Positions 17,755 to 26,390 of a stretch of DNA of 64,000 bases are shown here, in pieces. A program made the position numbers and the translations under genes. Each line of letters starts with the position of its first letter. The stretch's first letter is position 1. Origin of the DNA: Belliella pelovolcani (lineage in GTDB: Bacteria > Bacteroidota > Bacteroidia > Cytophagales > Cyclobacteriaceae); contig NZ_FTOP01000003.1 in the NCBI RefSeq assembly GCF_900156785.1, positions 62,001-126,000 on the forward strand, read 5' to 3'. The notes under the pieces were generated by a model. It saw nothing but the letters and a program-made list of their open reading frames with translations, did no database searches and was not told the origin of the DNA.

Positions 17755-17779
17755 AAATCCCAGCATTAAACTGGGATTT
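17755..17779 (-). terminator. Rho-independent terminator of the nitroreductase gene
   Basis: AAATCCCAG and CTGGGATTT form a 9-bp stem with a 7-nt loop, followed on the minus strand by a T-run. It lies 4 nt past the gene's stop. Confidence 0.85.
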
Positions 17780-17783
17780 AAGT

Positions 17784-18416
17784 TTAGATTTTTACAAATA
17801 ACTTGTCTTTTGGTCTTCTAACTTTCTTGGCATTCACTAAGTGATCAGTATGGTCGTCTCTGTAGCCTAAGGCTAAAAGAGACGAAGCACCTAAACCTTT
17901 TGCTGCAAGTCCTAAAACTTCATCCACTTCGGCAGGATTGAAACCTTCCATTGGTGTGCTATCAACTTTTTCCTCAGCAGCCGACACCAAAGCGGTTCCC
18001 AATGCGATGTAAGCCTGTTTTGACGCCCAATTGAAAATCTCAGTCTCCGACTGTTTGGCAAAATGTTCCTTTAGAAAGTTGGCATATTGATCAAGAGCTC
18101 CTCTTTCCATACCTCTTTCTTCATATACAAGGTCGAAATAAGTATCAATCTGCTCAGGAGTAATTTTTTTCCAAGCAGCAAAGACCAGTAGGTGAGACCC
18201 TTCTACCACCTGCGGTTGCTTTACAGCAGACTTGAAAAGCTTTTCTTTAGTCTCCTTGTCTTCAATGACCAATACCGTGAATGGTTGTAAGCCATTAGAA
18301 GTAGCGGTCAATCTGATAGATTCTAAGATGTTTTCAAGTTTTTCAGCAGGAACTTGCTGCCCATTCATTCTTTTGGCTGCATAGCGCCAATTCAAACTTT
18401 TTATCGTTGTACTCAT
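17784..18416 (-). CDS. NAD(P)H-dependent nitroreductase-family flavoprotein
   Basis: The product is 210 aa from the ATG at 18416, giving MSTTIKSLNWRYAAKRMNG. The frame stays open to 18494, but the extra 26 residues are hydrophobic and not family-like. FMN-binding features of the NfsB-type family are present: WRYAAKRMNG, SIRLTATSNGLQPF, AYIALGTALVSAAEE, DSTPMEGFNPAEVDEVLGL and ALGYRDD. Such enzymes reduce nitro compounds, quinones or flavins with NAD(P)H in the cytoplasm. The true substrate cannot be read from sequence. It is a single gene with its own terminator. Confidence 0.92.
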   Translation of the reverse strand: MSTTIKSLNWRYAAKRMNGQQVPAEKLENILESIRLTATSNGLQPFTVLVIEDKETKEKLFKSAVKQPQVVEGSHLLVFAAWKKITPEQIDTYFDLVYEERGMERGALDQYANFLKEHFAKQSETEIFNWASKQAYIALGTALVSAAEEKVDSTPMEGFNPAEVDEVLGLAAKGLGASSLLALGYRDDHTDHLVNAKKVRRPKDKLFVKI

Positions 18417-18625
18417 TTTGTTTGTCTTGTTAACTGATGTATATACATATAATAGGATTGAATAGTTCAGAGTTTCAAAAAATACTAGCATCAAAATTAT
18501 TTTAATAAGACTATCATTTGATTGAGAGCTTTTCCAAAGTTTGGTTAAAAATTCTGACTGACTTTGGTAAATCTGAACTTTGGATAAGCCACATTAAATC
18601 AAATTGAAATCATAAACCAGAGTTT

Positions 18626-19540
18626 TCAATGCCTATACTTCGGCCCTTCCAAAACTTTGAATAGATGTAAAACCGCTGGAAAAATAGCGTCCATAGATTC
18701 TTCGGCGCCTTTGGTTGATCCTGGAAGGGCTAGTACGAGGGTATTGCCGATCAAGCCAGCAACAGACCTGGAGAGCATGGAGTAGGGCATACGGGCTTGT
18801 CCATAGCTGCGGATAGCCTCTTCTATACCGGGTACTTCTCGCTCTATCAGCGGTCTGATGGCCTCAGGGGTTACATCTTTCGGTGAAAGTCCTGTACCTC
18901 CTGAAAAGATGACCATGTCCATGCCTGCCTCAACAAATCCTCTGAGCTTGCTTTGGATCTTTTCTTTTTCGTCAGGGATGATGGAATAATCTTCAATGCT
19001 GACTTTTGAAGCTTCTAATTTTTGGATAATTACCTTGCCTGCCCTGTCTTCCTTTTGCCCTGAAGCTATGCTGTCCGAACAGACAATTACAGCGGCTTTG
19101 AGGTTTTGCTCCTTGTCTTTGGCATAATCTGTTTTTCCCCCTTTTTTCTCGATCAATTTGATCTGCTCTATGCTGATGTTTTTGTCTATGGGTTTGAGCA
19201 TGTCATACATGGTCAGGGCCACCACAGATGCAGCATGCATAGCTTCCACCTCCACGCCTGTTTTGTAGATGGTGTGGATTTCTACCAAGACATAAATCTC
19301 CAAACCTTTGATTTCGTAATTCACGGAAGTGAACTCCACAGGAAGAGGATGGCAATCCGGAATCATGTCAGCAGTACGCTTGGCAGCAAAAAGTCCAGCC
19401 ACCTTGGCCATTTCAAATACATCTCCCTTGGGCACTATTTTATTGACCACAGCAGCGATGGTTTCTTCCGAACTCACTTTAACAATGGCCTGTGCTATGG
19501 CTTTTCTAAGGGTGGTGGATTTATGGGTGATGTTGATCAT
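18626..19540 (-). CDS. moaCB: Bifunctional molybdenum cofactor protein, MoaC fused to MoaB/MogA
   Basis: This 304-aa protein has MoaC in residues 1-150 (GDVFEMAKVAGLFAAKRTADMIPDCHPLP, quoted here as the block GDVF to DCHPLP at about 39-67; EVEAMHAASVVALTMYDML) and a MogA/MoaB domain after 150 (VCSDSIASGQKEDRAG, FSGGTGLSPKDVTPEAIRP, LPGSTKGAEESM). MoaC works with MoaA to make cyclic pyranopterin monophosphate; MogA/MoaB adenylylates molybdopterin. The fusion joins an early and a late step of one pathway and is known from other Bacteroidota. It is the last of the minus-strand Mo-cofactor genes. Confidence 0.94.
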   Translation of the reverse strand: MINITHKSTTLRKAIAQAIVKVSSEETIAAVVNKIVPKGDVFEMAKVAGLFAAKRTADMIPDCHPLPVEFTSVNYEIKGLEIYVLVEIHTIYKTGVEVEAMHAASVVALTMYDMLKPIDKNISIEQIKLIEKKGGKTDYAKDKEQNLKAAVIVCSDSIASGQKEDRAGKVIIQKLEASKVSIEDYSIIPDEKEKIQSKLRGFVEAGMDMVIFSGGTGLSPKDVTPEAIRPLIEREVPGIEEAIRSYGQARMPYSMLSRSVAGLIGNTLVLALPGSTKGAEESMDAIFPAVLHLFKVLEGPKYRH

Positions 19541-19859
19541 TGTATTTTTAGCTTTATATGAAGTAAGTAGGGAAAAGGGTTAGATATTGATGGATATTAG
19601 CTGTTGCGATATTGGGATATTAGGTTAGCATGAAATAAGTATGTTATCCCCAAATTTAACTCAAAACACCTATATCAGTAACTTTAATATTTAGGGTTAT
19701 CCGATGCTCAGAAACAAAAATCAAATAATATCCAAATATCTTATAAGACGAATTTGACATGATGCTTCAGTATCTTGAGTTTTAGGTTTTATCTTGAGTT
19801 TTAGGTTTTGCGTCGAAACCAATATCCATTAGTATCAAATATCAATCAATATCTAATTT
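19541..19859. repeat. Intergenic region with 10-bp phased ATATC repeats and a 19-bp tandem repeat
   Basis: No gene is seen here. At 19583-19622 and 19831-19857 are runs of degenerate units of the form AATATCnAnn or its complement, spaced about 10 bp. At 19771-19808 a 19-bp unit (TATCTTGAGTTTTAGGTTT) occurs twice in perfect tandem. The same ATATC-type unit fills the other gaps of the Mo-cofactor cluster. Confidence 0.7.
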
Positions 19860-20306
19860 TCAAGTATTCACCTTCCACTCAGATTTTTCATTATCCAGAA
19901 TTTCTTTTCCCCAGATGGGCAACTCTTTTTTGATGCGCTCGACGAGTTCTTCACAGGCATCGATGGCGGCTTTCCGATGTTTGGAGGAAGTAAAGACAAA
20001 GAGGCAGATTTCTCCTGTTTTGACCTCGCCCAAGCTATGGTAAATATGCATGCAGGTCAATGGATATTTGGCAAAGATGGCTTCACGGATTTCGAAGGAC
20101 TGTTGCAAAGCCATGTCTTCATAGGCCGTGTATTCGATGGCCACTACTGAGCCCTCTTCTTTTTCATCAGCTCTTACCTGTCCGAGAAAGATGCTATGTC
20201 CGCCAATATTTGTTTTTGTGCTATGATTGGCGATGGATTTCGCGATTTTATCAGGAGAGATCGCTCCTTCTACAAATATGTTTTTTGGTGTTCTTTTCTT
20301 TTCCAT
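19860..20306 (-). CDS. moaE: Molybdopterin synthase catalytic subunit
   Basis: This 148-aa MoaE protein has GGHSIFLGQVRADE, VVAIEYTAYEDMA, HIYHSLGEVKTGEICLFVFTSSKHRKAA and the C-terminal IWGKEILDNEKSEWKVNT with the active-site lysine region. With the small subunit MoaD it inserts two sulfurs into cyclic pyranopterin monophosphate. It sits in the Mo-cofactor cluster, flanked on both sides by repeat-rich gaps of over 300 bp. That layout suggests these genes may not form one tight operon. Confidence 0.96.
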   Translation of the reverse strand: MEKKRTPKNIFVEGAISPDKIAKSIANHSTKTNIGGHSIFLGQVRADEKEEGSVVAIEYTAYEDMALQQSFEIREAIFAKYPLTCMHIYHSLGEVKTGEICLFVFTSSKHRKAAIDACEELVERIKKELPIWGKEILDNEKSEWKVNT

Positions 20307-20745
20307 GGTTTTTTTATTTAGGCCACAAAGGCGCTAAGACACTAAGGTAATATTGGTTTTGGCTCTTTGGGGCTTGTTTTTGATAGAAATATGATAGAAA
20401 TATGGTGGAAATATTATAGAAATATTGTTGAAATAGGGTTTGTCTTCATGTTTCATTCAGGTTTTTCGAAGCATATTTCCATTCTATTTCAACTATATCC
20501 CGAATCAATTCGCTCTCGGGATCTCCATTTCACTCCGATTTCGCCGAAGGTATATTTCACTATCCACTAATATCCAATATCCACAAATATCCTTTCTTCA
20601 ATATCCTGAATCAATTGTATCTTCTGGTTTGCGCTAAAACTCTGGGTTGAAAATATTTCGCCGAAGGCATATTTCTAATTATCTCGCAAAGCATATTTCT
20701 GTGTCATAATATCCATTAGTATCTAATATCAATCAATATCTTATT
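20307..20745. repeat. Intergenic region with five 11-bp tandem units and dispersed repeat fragments
   Basis: No gene is seen. Units GATAGAAATAT, GATAGAAATAT, GGTGGAAATAT, TATAGAAATAT and TGTTGAAATAG follow each other exactly every 11 bp at 20382-20436. A fragment like CACAAAGGCGCTAAGACACT at 20324-20343, several GCATATTTC motifs next to CGCCGAAGG (20540-20700), and ATATCC-type units at 20565-20600 and 20707-20745 fill the rest. Confidence 0.7.
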
Positions 20746-21825
20746 TCAATCAAAAAGGTACCTTAAAATTCCCCCCTCAACAGATTGAATATTTTTATCA
20801 GGAAATTGACTTTTGAGCATGTCAACGGCTTTCAGGCTTCTGCTACCTGATTGACAGAAAAGGAGGATGTTCTGAAAGGATGCTAGCTGACTTCTGGAAT
20901 TGGGTAAGTCAGCCAAAGCAATCTGGATGTGGTCAATATCGACCAGTTCCGGTTGTTCTCCAAGTTCCCGAACATCCACCAATACGGACTGATTGGTGTT
21001 TCTCAATAAGCTCAAAGCAACCTCCCAATCCGTTTGTGCACTCAAGCCACAGAAGTCCTGATAGTCCATTGTTTGGAGTTCGGAATGGTTTTTTGGTCTG
21101 TTTTGTTCCCTGTCTGGATTTTTGGCAAGTTGAACCTGATAGGAGTTGTGGTTGAGCAGGTCATAGAAGAGCATTTTGTCTTCAAGCGAGTCCCCATATC
21201 CAGTCAGGTATTTGATACATTCTGCAGCCATCCACGTTCCGATGATCCCTGGTAGCACACCTAATACGCCTGTTTCATTGCAGTTGGGTACTTCACGAGC
21301 TGATGGTGGTATGGGGTAGAGGTCCCGGTAATTGATAGAATGGCGTCCCTTGGCATTGAAAATAGCTACTTGTCCCTCGTGCTGATAGATGGCTCCGAAA
21401 ACCAAAGGTTTGCCAGCGATCAGGCAAGCATCATTGACCAAATACCGCGTGGGGAAATTGTCCGAGCCATCTAAGATCAGGTCGTAGTTTTGGATGATGC
21501 CCAGAATGTTTTCTTTCGTCAGGAAATATGGGATAGCTTCTACCTCTATGTCATCGTACTTTTTCTGAATGATTTCGGCAGCAGATTCAGCTTTGTTTTT
21601 TCCGAGATCTTCTTTTCCGAACAGGACCTGTCTGTTAAGGTTGGAAAGTGAAACCAAATCTCCATCTATGATGCCGATTTTTCCGATTCCTGCTGCGCTG
21701 AGGTAAAGCAAGGCCGGACAACCCAAACCGCCGGCACCTATGATCAGAACTGAAGTTTTTCTGAGTTTTTGCTGTGATGCGGGACCAAAGCCAGGTAGTA
21801 TATATTGTCTTTCAAATCTATCCAT
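20746..21825 (-). CDS. moeB: MoeB/ThiF-type adenylyltransferase with C-terminal rhodanese domain
   Basis: This 359-aa E1-like protein has FERQYILPGFG, the nucleotide site GAGGLGCPALLYLSAAGIG, NLNRQVLF, the zinc-type region and DGSDNFPTRYLVNDACL. A rhodanese domain from about residue 265 has the catalytic loop FCQSGSRS. It adenylylates the C-terminal glycine of MoaD and, through the rhodanese part, may supply the sulfur. Adjacent moaD (3-nt gap) supports the molybdopterin role over a thiamine role. Many MoeB proteins lack the rhodanese domain, so this is the sulfurtransferase-fused form. Confidence 0.92.
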   Translation of the reverse strand: MDRFERQYILPGFGPASQQKLRKTSVLIIGAGGLGCPALLYLSAAGIGKIGIIDGDLVSLSNLNRQVLFGKEDLGKNKAESAAEIIQKKYDDIEVEAIPYFLTKENILGIIQNYDLILDGSDNFPTRYLVNDACLIAGKPLVFGAIYQHEGQVAIFNAKGRHSINYRDLYPIPPSAREVPNCNETGVLGVLPGIIGTWMAAECIKYLTGYGDSLEDKMLFYDLLNHNSYQVQLAKNPDREQNRPKNHSELQTMDYQDFCGLSAQTDWEVALSLLRNTNQSVLVDVRELGEQPELVDIDHIQIALADLPNSRSQLASFQNILLFCQSGSRSLKAVDMLKSQFPDKNIQSVEGGILRYLFD

Positions 21826-21828
21826 GGA

Positions 21829-22056
21829 TCACCCTCCGGAGAATGGTGGCAGCAAAGCTACCTCAGCACCTGTGGTTATGCTTACATTTCCGTTGACTTG
21901 TTTTTTATCTATGGCAATGCTGAATTTAAGGTCTTTCAATGCGGGGTATTGTTGCTGCAAATAGCCCACTAGGATATCCGTATTTGGAAAATTCTCAATT
22001 TCTATCTCCTGCTTTCCAATGATCTCTGCTATTTTTCCGAAGGCTAATAGTTTCAT
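21829..22056 (-). CDS. moaD: Molybdopterin synthase sulfur-carrier subunit
   Basis: This 75-aa beta-grasp protein ends in VALLPPFSGG. The C-terminal Gly-Gly is the site that is adenylylated by MoeB and thiocarboxylated to donate sulfur to MoaE. The MKLLAFGKIAEIIG start and the length are typical. It lies 3 nt upstream of moeB on the same strand. Confidence 0.94.
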   Translation of the reverse strand: MKLLAFGKIAEIIGKQEIEIENFPNTDILVGYLQQQYPALKDLKFSIAIDKKQVNGNVSITTGAEVALLPPFSGG

Positions 22057-22091
22057 TGATTTTTAATTTTATTTAAATATACTACAAATTC

Positions 22092-22829
22092 TTAACCCCA
22101 AATTAATTTTACAGCGGCTATTAGTAATACGACAGTCAACGTATATTTCACTCCTTGGTAATTAAATTTTTTTGCCCCGAAGTATGCTCCCAAGGCTCCT
22201 CCAGCTATGGTCAGGGGCATCAAAACCCATAATTGAGGGTCGAATGAAATAGCAAATGCGTTGGTTCCCAATAAACCTGAAATGGAATTGAAAAAGATAA
22301 ATAAAGCACTGACGGCGGCAGTTTCTTTCATATCTGTCCAGCCCAAAAGCAGCAAGATTGGGGAGAGGATGATTCCGCCACCTATACCGATCAAGCCTGA
22401 AACGAAGCCAATCCCTAGGCCAAGAATACCTGCTAAAATCCAGTTTTCTGAGATTTTAGGTGCTGTAGATTTCGGGAAAACATTCAAAAACCGCAGTATC
22501 GGAAAGAATAATAATACTCCCAAAATCTGCTTGTATAAGCCCGCATCAACCAAAATCCTTCCCCCAAAAAAAGCGGCAGGAACTGAAAAGATGATGATGG
22601 ATAAAAAGAGTTTGGTGGGGAATTTCACAGTTCCCCTAAAGGCCAAAAAAGCCATTAGTGAAACGACAATGTTCAGAATCAAAGCGGTAGGACGGATTTG
22701 TTCCGGGGCAAAATTGAACAAGGCCAGAAACATCAGGTAGCTGCTTGCACCGCCATGACCTACTGCTGCGTATAAAAATGCCACGCTCGGCATCAGAATG
22801 TAGAGTAACCACCAATATGCTTCCATCAT
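22092..22829 (-). CDS. TSUP-family (TauE/SafE) membrane permease in the Mo-cofactor cluster
   Basis: This 245-aa protein has about eight helices and two half-repeats with the family's glycine motifs: VGHGGASSYLMFLALF near the N-terminus and GLIGIGGGIILSPILLLLGW in the middle. TSUP proteins move sulfur-containing anions such as sulfite, thiosulfate or sulfoacetate, and some move other anions. The start ATG overlaps the moeA stop by one base, so the pair is translationally coupled. This suggests a role tied to cofactor sulfur or oxyanion traffic, which is inference. Start may be 22829 or 22826. Confidence 0.88.
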   Translation of the reverse strand: MMEAYWWLLYILMPSVAFLYAAVGHGGASSYLMFLALFNFAPEQIRPTALILNIVVSLMAFLAFRGTVKFPTKLFLSIIIFSVPAAFFGGRILVDAGLYKQILGVLLFFPILRFLNVFPKSTAPKISENWILAGILGLGIGFVSGLIGIGGGIILSPILLLLGWTDMKETAAVSALFIFFNSISGLLGTNAFAISFDPQLWVLMPLTIAGGALGAYFGAKKFNYQGVKYTLTVVLLIAAVKLIWG

Positions 22830-24004
22830 TACCAGAGATACACGCCAACTTTTTCTCCTTTTTCCATCTCTTCAATACCTTCAGGAATCTCTGCGAAACC
22901 ATCGGCTATTGAAAATGCAATTAGGTTAAAAGATTCCTGACCTTGTAGTATTTCCACTTCTTCGGAGTGGGTTTTGATTTTTAGGAAAAAAGTGAGGTTG
23001 GGGTTCTTTTTCATTGGGCTATTTAATGGAAGCCAAAGAGATGGTTCCCAGCCCGGTTTTTTCCCCATCCATTGTCTGATGGAAGGTTTGACGTATTGGT
23101 TGAAACAGGTGATTACTGAGGCTGGATTGCCGGGTAAAGCAAAAACCATTTGCTTATCCTTAATGCCGGCATAAAGTGGTTTTCCTGGTTTCTGTTTGAT
23201 TTTGTAAAAAAGTTCTTGGACACCCGCCTGCTCTAATCCTTCTTTGACAAAGTCATAATCTCCGACTGAGATCCCTCCAGAGAGCAAGATCAAATCATGG
23301 ATGGCCAATGCCTTATTAATAGCTTGCCGGACCATGTCAGGATTGTCCTCTACGCGAATACATTCAATAGCTTCTATGCCTGCCTGTTGAAGGTAAGTGG
23401 TTAGCAGAGGGCCGTTGGCGTTGTAGATTTCGCCATTTTCCAAAGGTTGCCCCACTTCTTTGATTTCATTTCCTGTGATGATGATGCCGACGGATGGAGG
23501 AGCCACTACGGAAACGTGTTGGATTCCCACAGAAGCCAATAGGCCTATACCGCCAGGAGTGATTGCAGTTCCAGCTTGCATGATTATGTCACCGGATTGG
23601 GTTTGGGCACCTTTTTTTCGCACATGCATGCCTTTGATAATTTCTCCAGATTGCAGAGATATTGCGCCGTCCTCCGCAGTTATCCATTCCTGTTGGATCA
23701 CGGTATCTGCACCAGCAGGCATCGGAGCTCCAGTGAAGATCCTTATGGCCTTTCCAGAGGAAAGGTTTGGAATGTCTTTGGCACCAGCTGCAATTTCCCC
23801 TTCCAATTCCCAAGAGGTTTTTCCCTCTTCCCATGCAATGGCATAGCCATCCATGGCCGAATTGTCAAAAGAAGGGACGTGCATAGGGGAGTTGATATCT
23901 GTTGCACAGATCAAACCGATTGCTTTTTCGATAGGTACAAGTTTAGATTTCCTTGGAGGAATATGTTTTTGGAGTATTGCTTTAGCCTGACTGACTGAGA
24001 TCAT
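22829..24004 (-). CDS. moeA: Molybdopterin molybdenumtransferase MoeA
   Basis: This 391-aa enzyme inserts molybdenum into adenylylated molybdopterin. Signatures are PSFDNSAMDGYAI, RIFTGAPMPAGADTVIQQE, GIIITGNEIKEVG, YNANGPLL, LSGGISVGDYDFVKE, KIKQKPGKPLYAG and FALPGNPASVITCFNQYV. Length is close to the usual 390-410. It shares one base with the TSUP gene and has a 412-bp repeat-bearing gap before it. Confidence 0.96.
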   Translation of the reverse strand: MISVSQAKAILQKHIPPRKSKLVPIEKAIGLICATDINSPMHVPSFDNSAMDGYAIAWEEGKTSWELEGEIAAGAKDIPNLSSGKAIRIFTGAPMPAGADTVIQQEWITAEDGAISLQSGEIIKGMHVRKKGAQTQSGDIIMQAGTAITPGGIGLLASVGIQHVSVVAPPSVGIIITGNEIKEVGQPLENGEIYNANGPLLTTYLQQAGIEAIECIRVEDNPDMVRQAINKALAIHDLILLSGGISVGDYDFVKEGLEQAGVQELFYKIKQKPGKPLYAGIKDKQMVFALPGNPASVITCFNQYVKPSIRQWMGKKPGWEPSLWLPLNSPMKKNPNLTFFLKIKTHSEEVEILQGQESFNLIAFSIADGFAEIPEGIEEMEKGEKVGVYLW

Positions 24005-24416
24005 ATTTGTTTTTCACTAAAATGGGCTTCTTCTATTTTTTCTTTTTGGGACTTCTTTGACTGATTATTCTTACTTTGCCAAATTAGCTGATTAGGTCAA
24101 ACCTGCCAGGTTTATAAGCCAAAACAGGTTTATTTTTTATCATTTTAAAAAGAAACCTGGTGGGTTTTTCTTGTCATTTTTAACCTGACTAAGTAGGATT
24201 AGAGGTTAGAATTATATCTTTTCAATCTTATTTCCATCATGGTCCAAAATCAACTTTCCACAAAATATCCAATAGTATCCACCAGTATCCATTAAATTCA
24301 TTTGTTTCGTAGAACATCTATTTCTAAATATTTCAATTGTATTTCTACCATATTTCAAAAACAAACTTCCCCTCAAAATATCCATCAATATCCACTAATA
24401 TCGATTAATATCCTTT
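24005..24416. repeat. Intergenic region with AACCTG palindromes and 10-bp phased ATATCC repeats
   Basis: No gene is seen. AAACCTGCCAGGTTT (24099-24113) is palindromic and AAACCTGGTGGGTTT (24153-24167) is a related copy. At 24264-24293 and 24377-24413 run units such as AATATCCATC, AATATCCACT and AATATCGATT, each exactly 10 bp. Confidence 0.7.
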
Positions 24417-25397
24417 TTATCCCCCAATCTTAATCATACTCCGGTTTTCGATTTTATCGGCCTCTGCTTTGGTGTAGTCCTGAGAAAACTGTCCCCCAAG
24501 GGCTGCATACTTGTTCCAAACTGATAGTCTAATCAAGGGTTCAATGTCTTTGCCTTCCCTCAAAGCCCCTAAAATATCCATCTCTTCTTTTCCGAAAAGG
24601 CAATTCTTCATTTTACCATCTGCTGTAATCCGCATCCTATTGCAGGTACCGCAGAAATGCTCGCTCATGGTAGTGATAAAGGCAAAAGTCCCCAAATGCC
24701 CAGCCGCCTGAAAAGCTTTTGCGGTATCATTTGGAGCATCTTTGAGTTTGCTGACAATGAATCTCTCTTTGACCATTTCCAGCATTTTGGCTGCTGTGAG
24801 TACCTTATCCTTGTTCCATAAGTTGCCTGCAAAAGGCATGAATTCTATAAAACGGACATGTAAAGGAAGGTTTTCGGTAAGCTGAACAAAGCCCAACAAT
24901 TCCTTTTCAATGATACCGTTCAATGCAACCACATTGATTTTCACACGGAAGTTGTTTTCCAGTAAAAGGTTGATGTTTTCCCAGACCTTTTCGAATTGAT
25001 CTCTTTTGGTGAGTTTGTAAAAAGTTTCCTTATTGAGCGTATCAAGGCTTATATTGACCTTTCTGATATCGGCGGCTTTGAGTGATTCAAGGTGTTTGTC
25101 AATCAAAACACCATTGCTGGTCAAGGTAAGTTCAACGGGGAGTTTGGAAAGGGAATGGATGATGTCAGTAAACTCCTTTCTTACCAAAGGTTCACCTCCG
25201 GTAAGTCGGATTTTTTTTACCCCAAGTTCCACAAACTTTTTTGCGATTGCTTCAATTTCATCCGGCTGCATCAGGTGCGCATTAGGCATGCTCTGAATAT
25301 CCTCTTCAGGCATGCAATAGCTACAGCGGAAATTGCAACTGTCTGTCAGGGATATTCTAAGGTAATCGTGCTTGCGTTGAAACTGGTCTTGAAGCAT
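24417..25397 (-). CDS. moaA: GTP 3',8-cyclase (radical SAM)
   Basis: This 326-aa enzyme starts molybdopterin synthesis by rearranging GTP. The N-terminal radical-SAM site is CNFRCSYC (Cys21, Cys25, Cys28). KIRLTGGEPLVRKEF and VNISLDTLNKE follow, then the second cluster site FCGTCNRMRITADGKMKNCLF, and the catalytic C-terminal Gly-Gly (IKIGG) is present. Two 4Fe-4S clusters make it oxygen-sensitive, matching the anaerobic theme of the region. It is the first Mo gene in transcription order. Confidence 0.97.
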   Translation of the reverse strand: MLQDQFQRKHDYLRISLTDSCNFRCSYCMPEEDIQSMPNAHLMQPDEIEAIAKKFVELGVKKIRLTGGEPLVRKEFTDIIHSLSKLPVELTLTSNGVLIDKHLESLKAADIRKVNISLDTLNKETFYKLTKRDQFEKVWENINLLLENNFRVKINVVALNGIIEKELLGFVQLTENLPLHVRFIEFMPFAGNLWNKDKVLTAAKMLEMVKERFIVSKLKDAPNDTAKAFQAAGHLGTFAFITTMSEHFCGTCNRMRITADGKMKNCLFGKEEMDILGALREGKDIEPLIRLSVWNKYAALGGQFSQDYTKAEADKIENRSMIKIGG

Positions 25398-25544
25398 TGA
25401 AATGATTTTAATTCAAATTTGCTTAAACAAGGTAAAGACTTTTTGAATTGTTCCCTAAAAAACGGAAAATACATTAGTGGTAATTAAATACTGTCAGACT
25501 TTTTGAAATCTTTTTTTTAGCTGTTTTCCAGCTTTTCGGGATTT

Positions 25545-25785
25545 TGGCTGTTCGGGATTTACAATCCCGAACCTAGATAAAGAGGATTTGAAATCCTTAT
25601 TTCCGGTTTAGGGTAAAATGGAATTAGAAATTCCTTTTATCTGTCCTCGAAATTGCCAGCTTTTCGGGATTTGCAATCCCGAACTTCAGATAAAATGGAT
25701 TTGCAATCCTTTTATCCAGGACAGGGTAGAACGGAATTAAAAATTCCTTTTATCTGTCCTCGAAATTGCAAATTTCGAGGAGCAG
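25545..25785. repeat. REP-like hairpin array downstream of the RAYT gene
   Basis: Short inverted repeats follow one another: TTCGGGATTT...AATCCCGAA (25551-25571, and again 25663-25683), GGATTTGAAATCC/GGATTTGCAATCC types, GGAATTAGAAATTCC types, and CCTCGAAATT...AATTTCGAGG (25758-25780). Linkers such as TTTTATCTGTCC recur. The same units recur on the other side of the transposase gene. No gene lies in 25398-25796. Confidence 0.85.
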
Positions 25786-25796
25786 GGGAGCAGGGG

Positions 25797-26324
25797 TTAT
25801 AAAGGACTTAATTCAATCTTACTTTTTCTTAAACCATAAAATTCACCACAACTGCTGTTGATATACTCCTCTTCTTTTTCAACTATTCCTGCTCTCACAG
25901 GATTCATGTGGATATATCGTATTTTGGATTCTAAAAAATCTTTTGAATAAATTTCCTCACCATGGTAGCCGTGCTCCCAAAACCAAATATTTTCACCTTT
26001 CTTGAGCAACCACAAGAGCCAGCGCTTTCTACTTTCCCTTGGATTGTTTTCTATTGCCTTATAAATCGCTTTTGAAGTGAATTTTCTTAAATCTCTGATG
26101 ATATCACTTAATGGTATTTTATCACTGCCTAGTAATAAGTGACAATGGTTGGTCATAATTACCCAACAGTAAACTTTTAAGCATTTATTTTTTTGACAAT
26201 ATTGGATGCTTTTGATTAAAATGTCAATGTATTCCTCCCTGGTAAAAACATCCACCCACTGGTGAACGGTGAATGTGACATAGTGCATTGCAAATTGATC
26301 TTTGACAGTATATGAAAAAGCCAT
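25797..26324 (-). CDS. REP-associated tyrosine transposase (RAYT, Y1/IS200-type HUH nuclease)
   Basis: This 175-aa protein has the HUH metal site His60-Cys61-His62 (VIMTNHCHLLLG) and the likely catalytic Tyr137 in IRYIHMNPVRAG, both defining the TnpA_REP group. RAYTs cut single-stranded REP hairpins and are thought to spread them. The REP-like arrays on both sides fit this exactly. It is a domesticated-type single gene without IS200 end structures that I can recognise. It appears intact. Its insertion separates moaA from the nrd genes. Confidence 0.92.
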   Translation of the reverse strand: MAFSYTVKDQFAMHYVTFTVHQWVDVFTREEYIDILIKSIQYCQKNKCLKVYCWVIMTNHCHLLLGSDKIPLSDIIRDLRKFTSKAIYKAIENNPRESRKRWLLWLLKKGENIWFWEHGYHGEEIYSKDFLESKIRYIHMNPVRAGIVEKEEEYINSSCGEFYGLRKSKIELSPL

Positions 26325-26390
26325 AATCGAAAAATTTAAAGTGATACTAATCTATTCAAATTAATAAAAATTAGGGAGAGATTAAAATGT

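Noticed and set aside
20382-20436. Regularly spaced repeat resembling a tiny CRISPR
   Set aside because: The units are 11 bp with no spacers and no cas genes; it is a simple tandem repeat.
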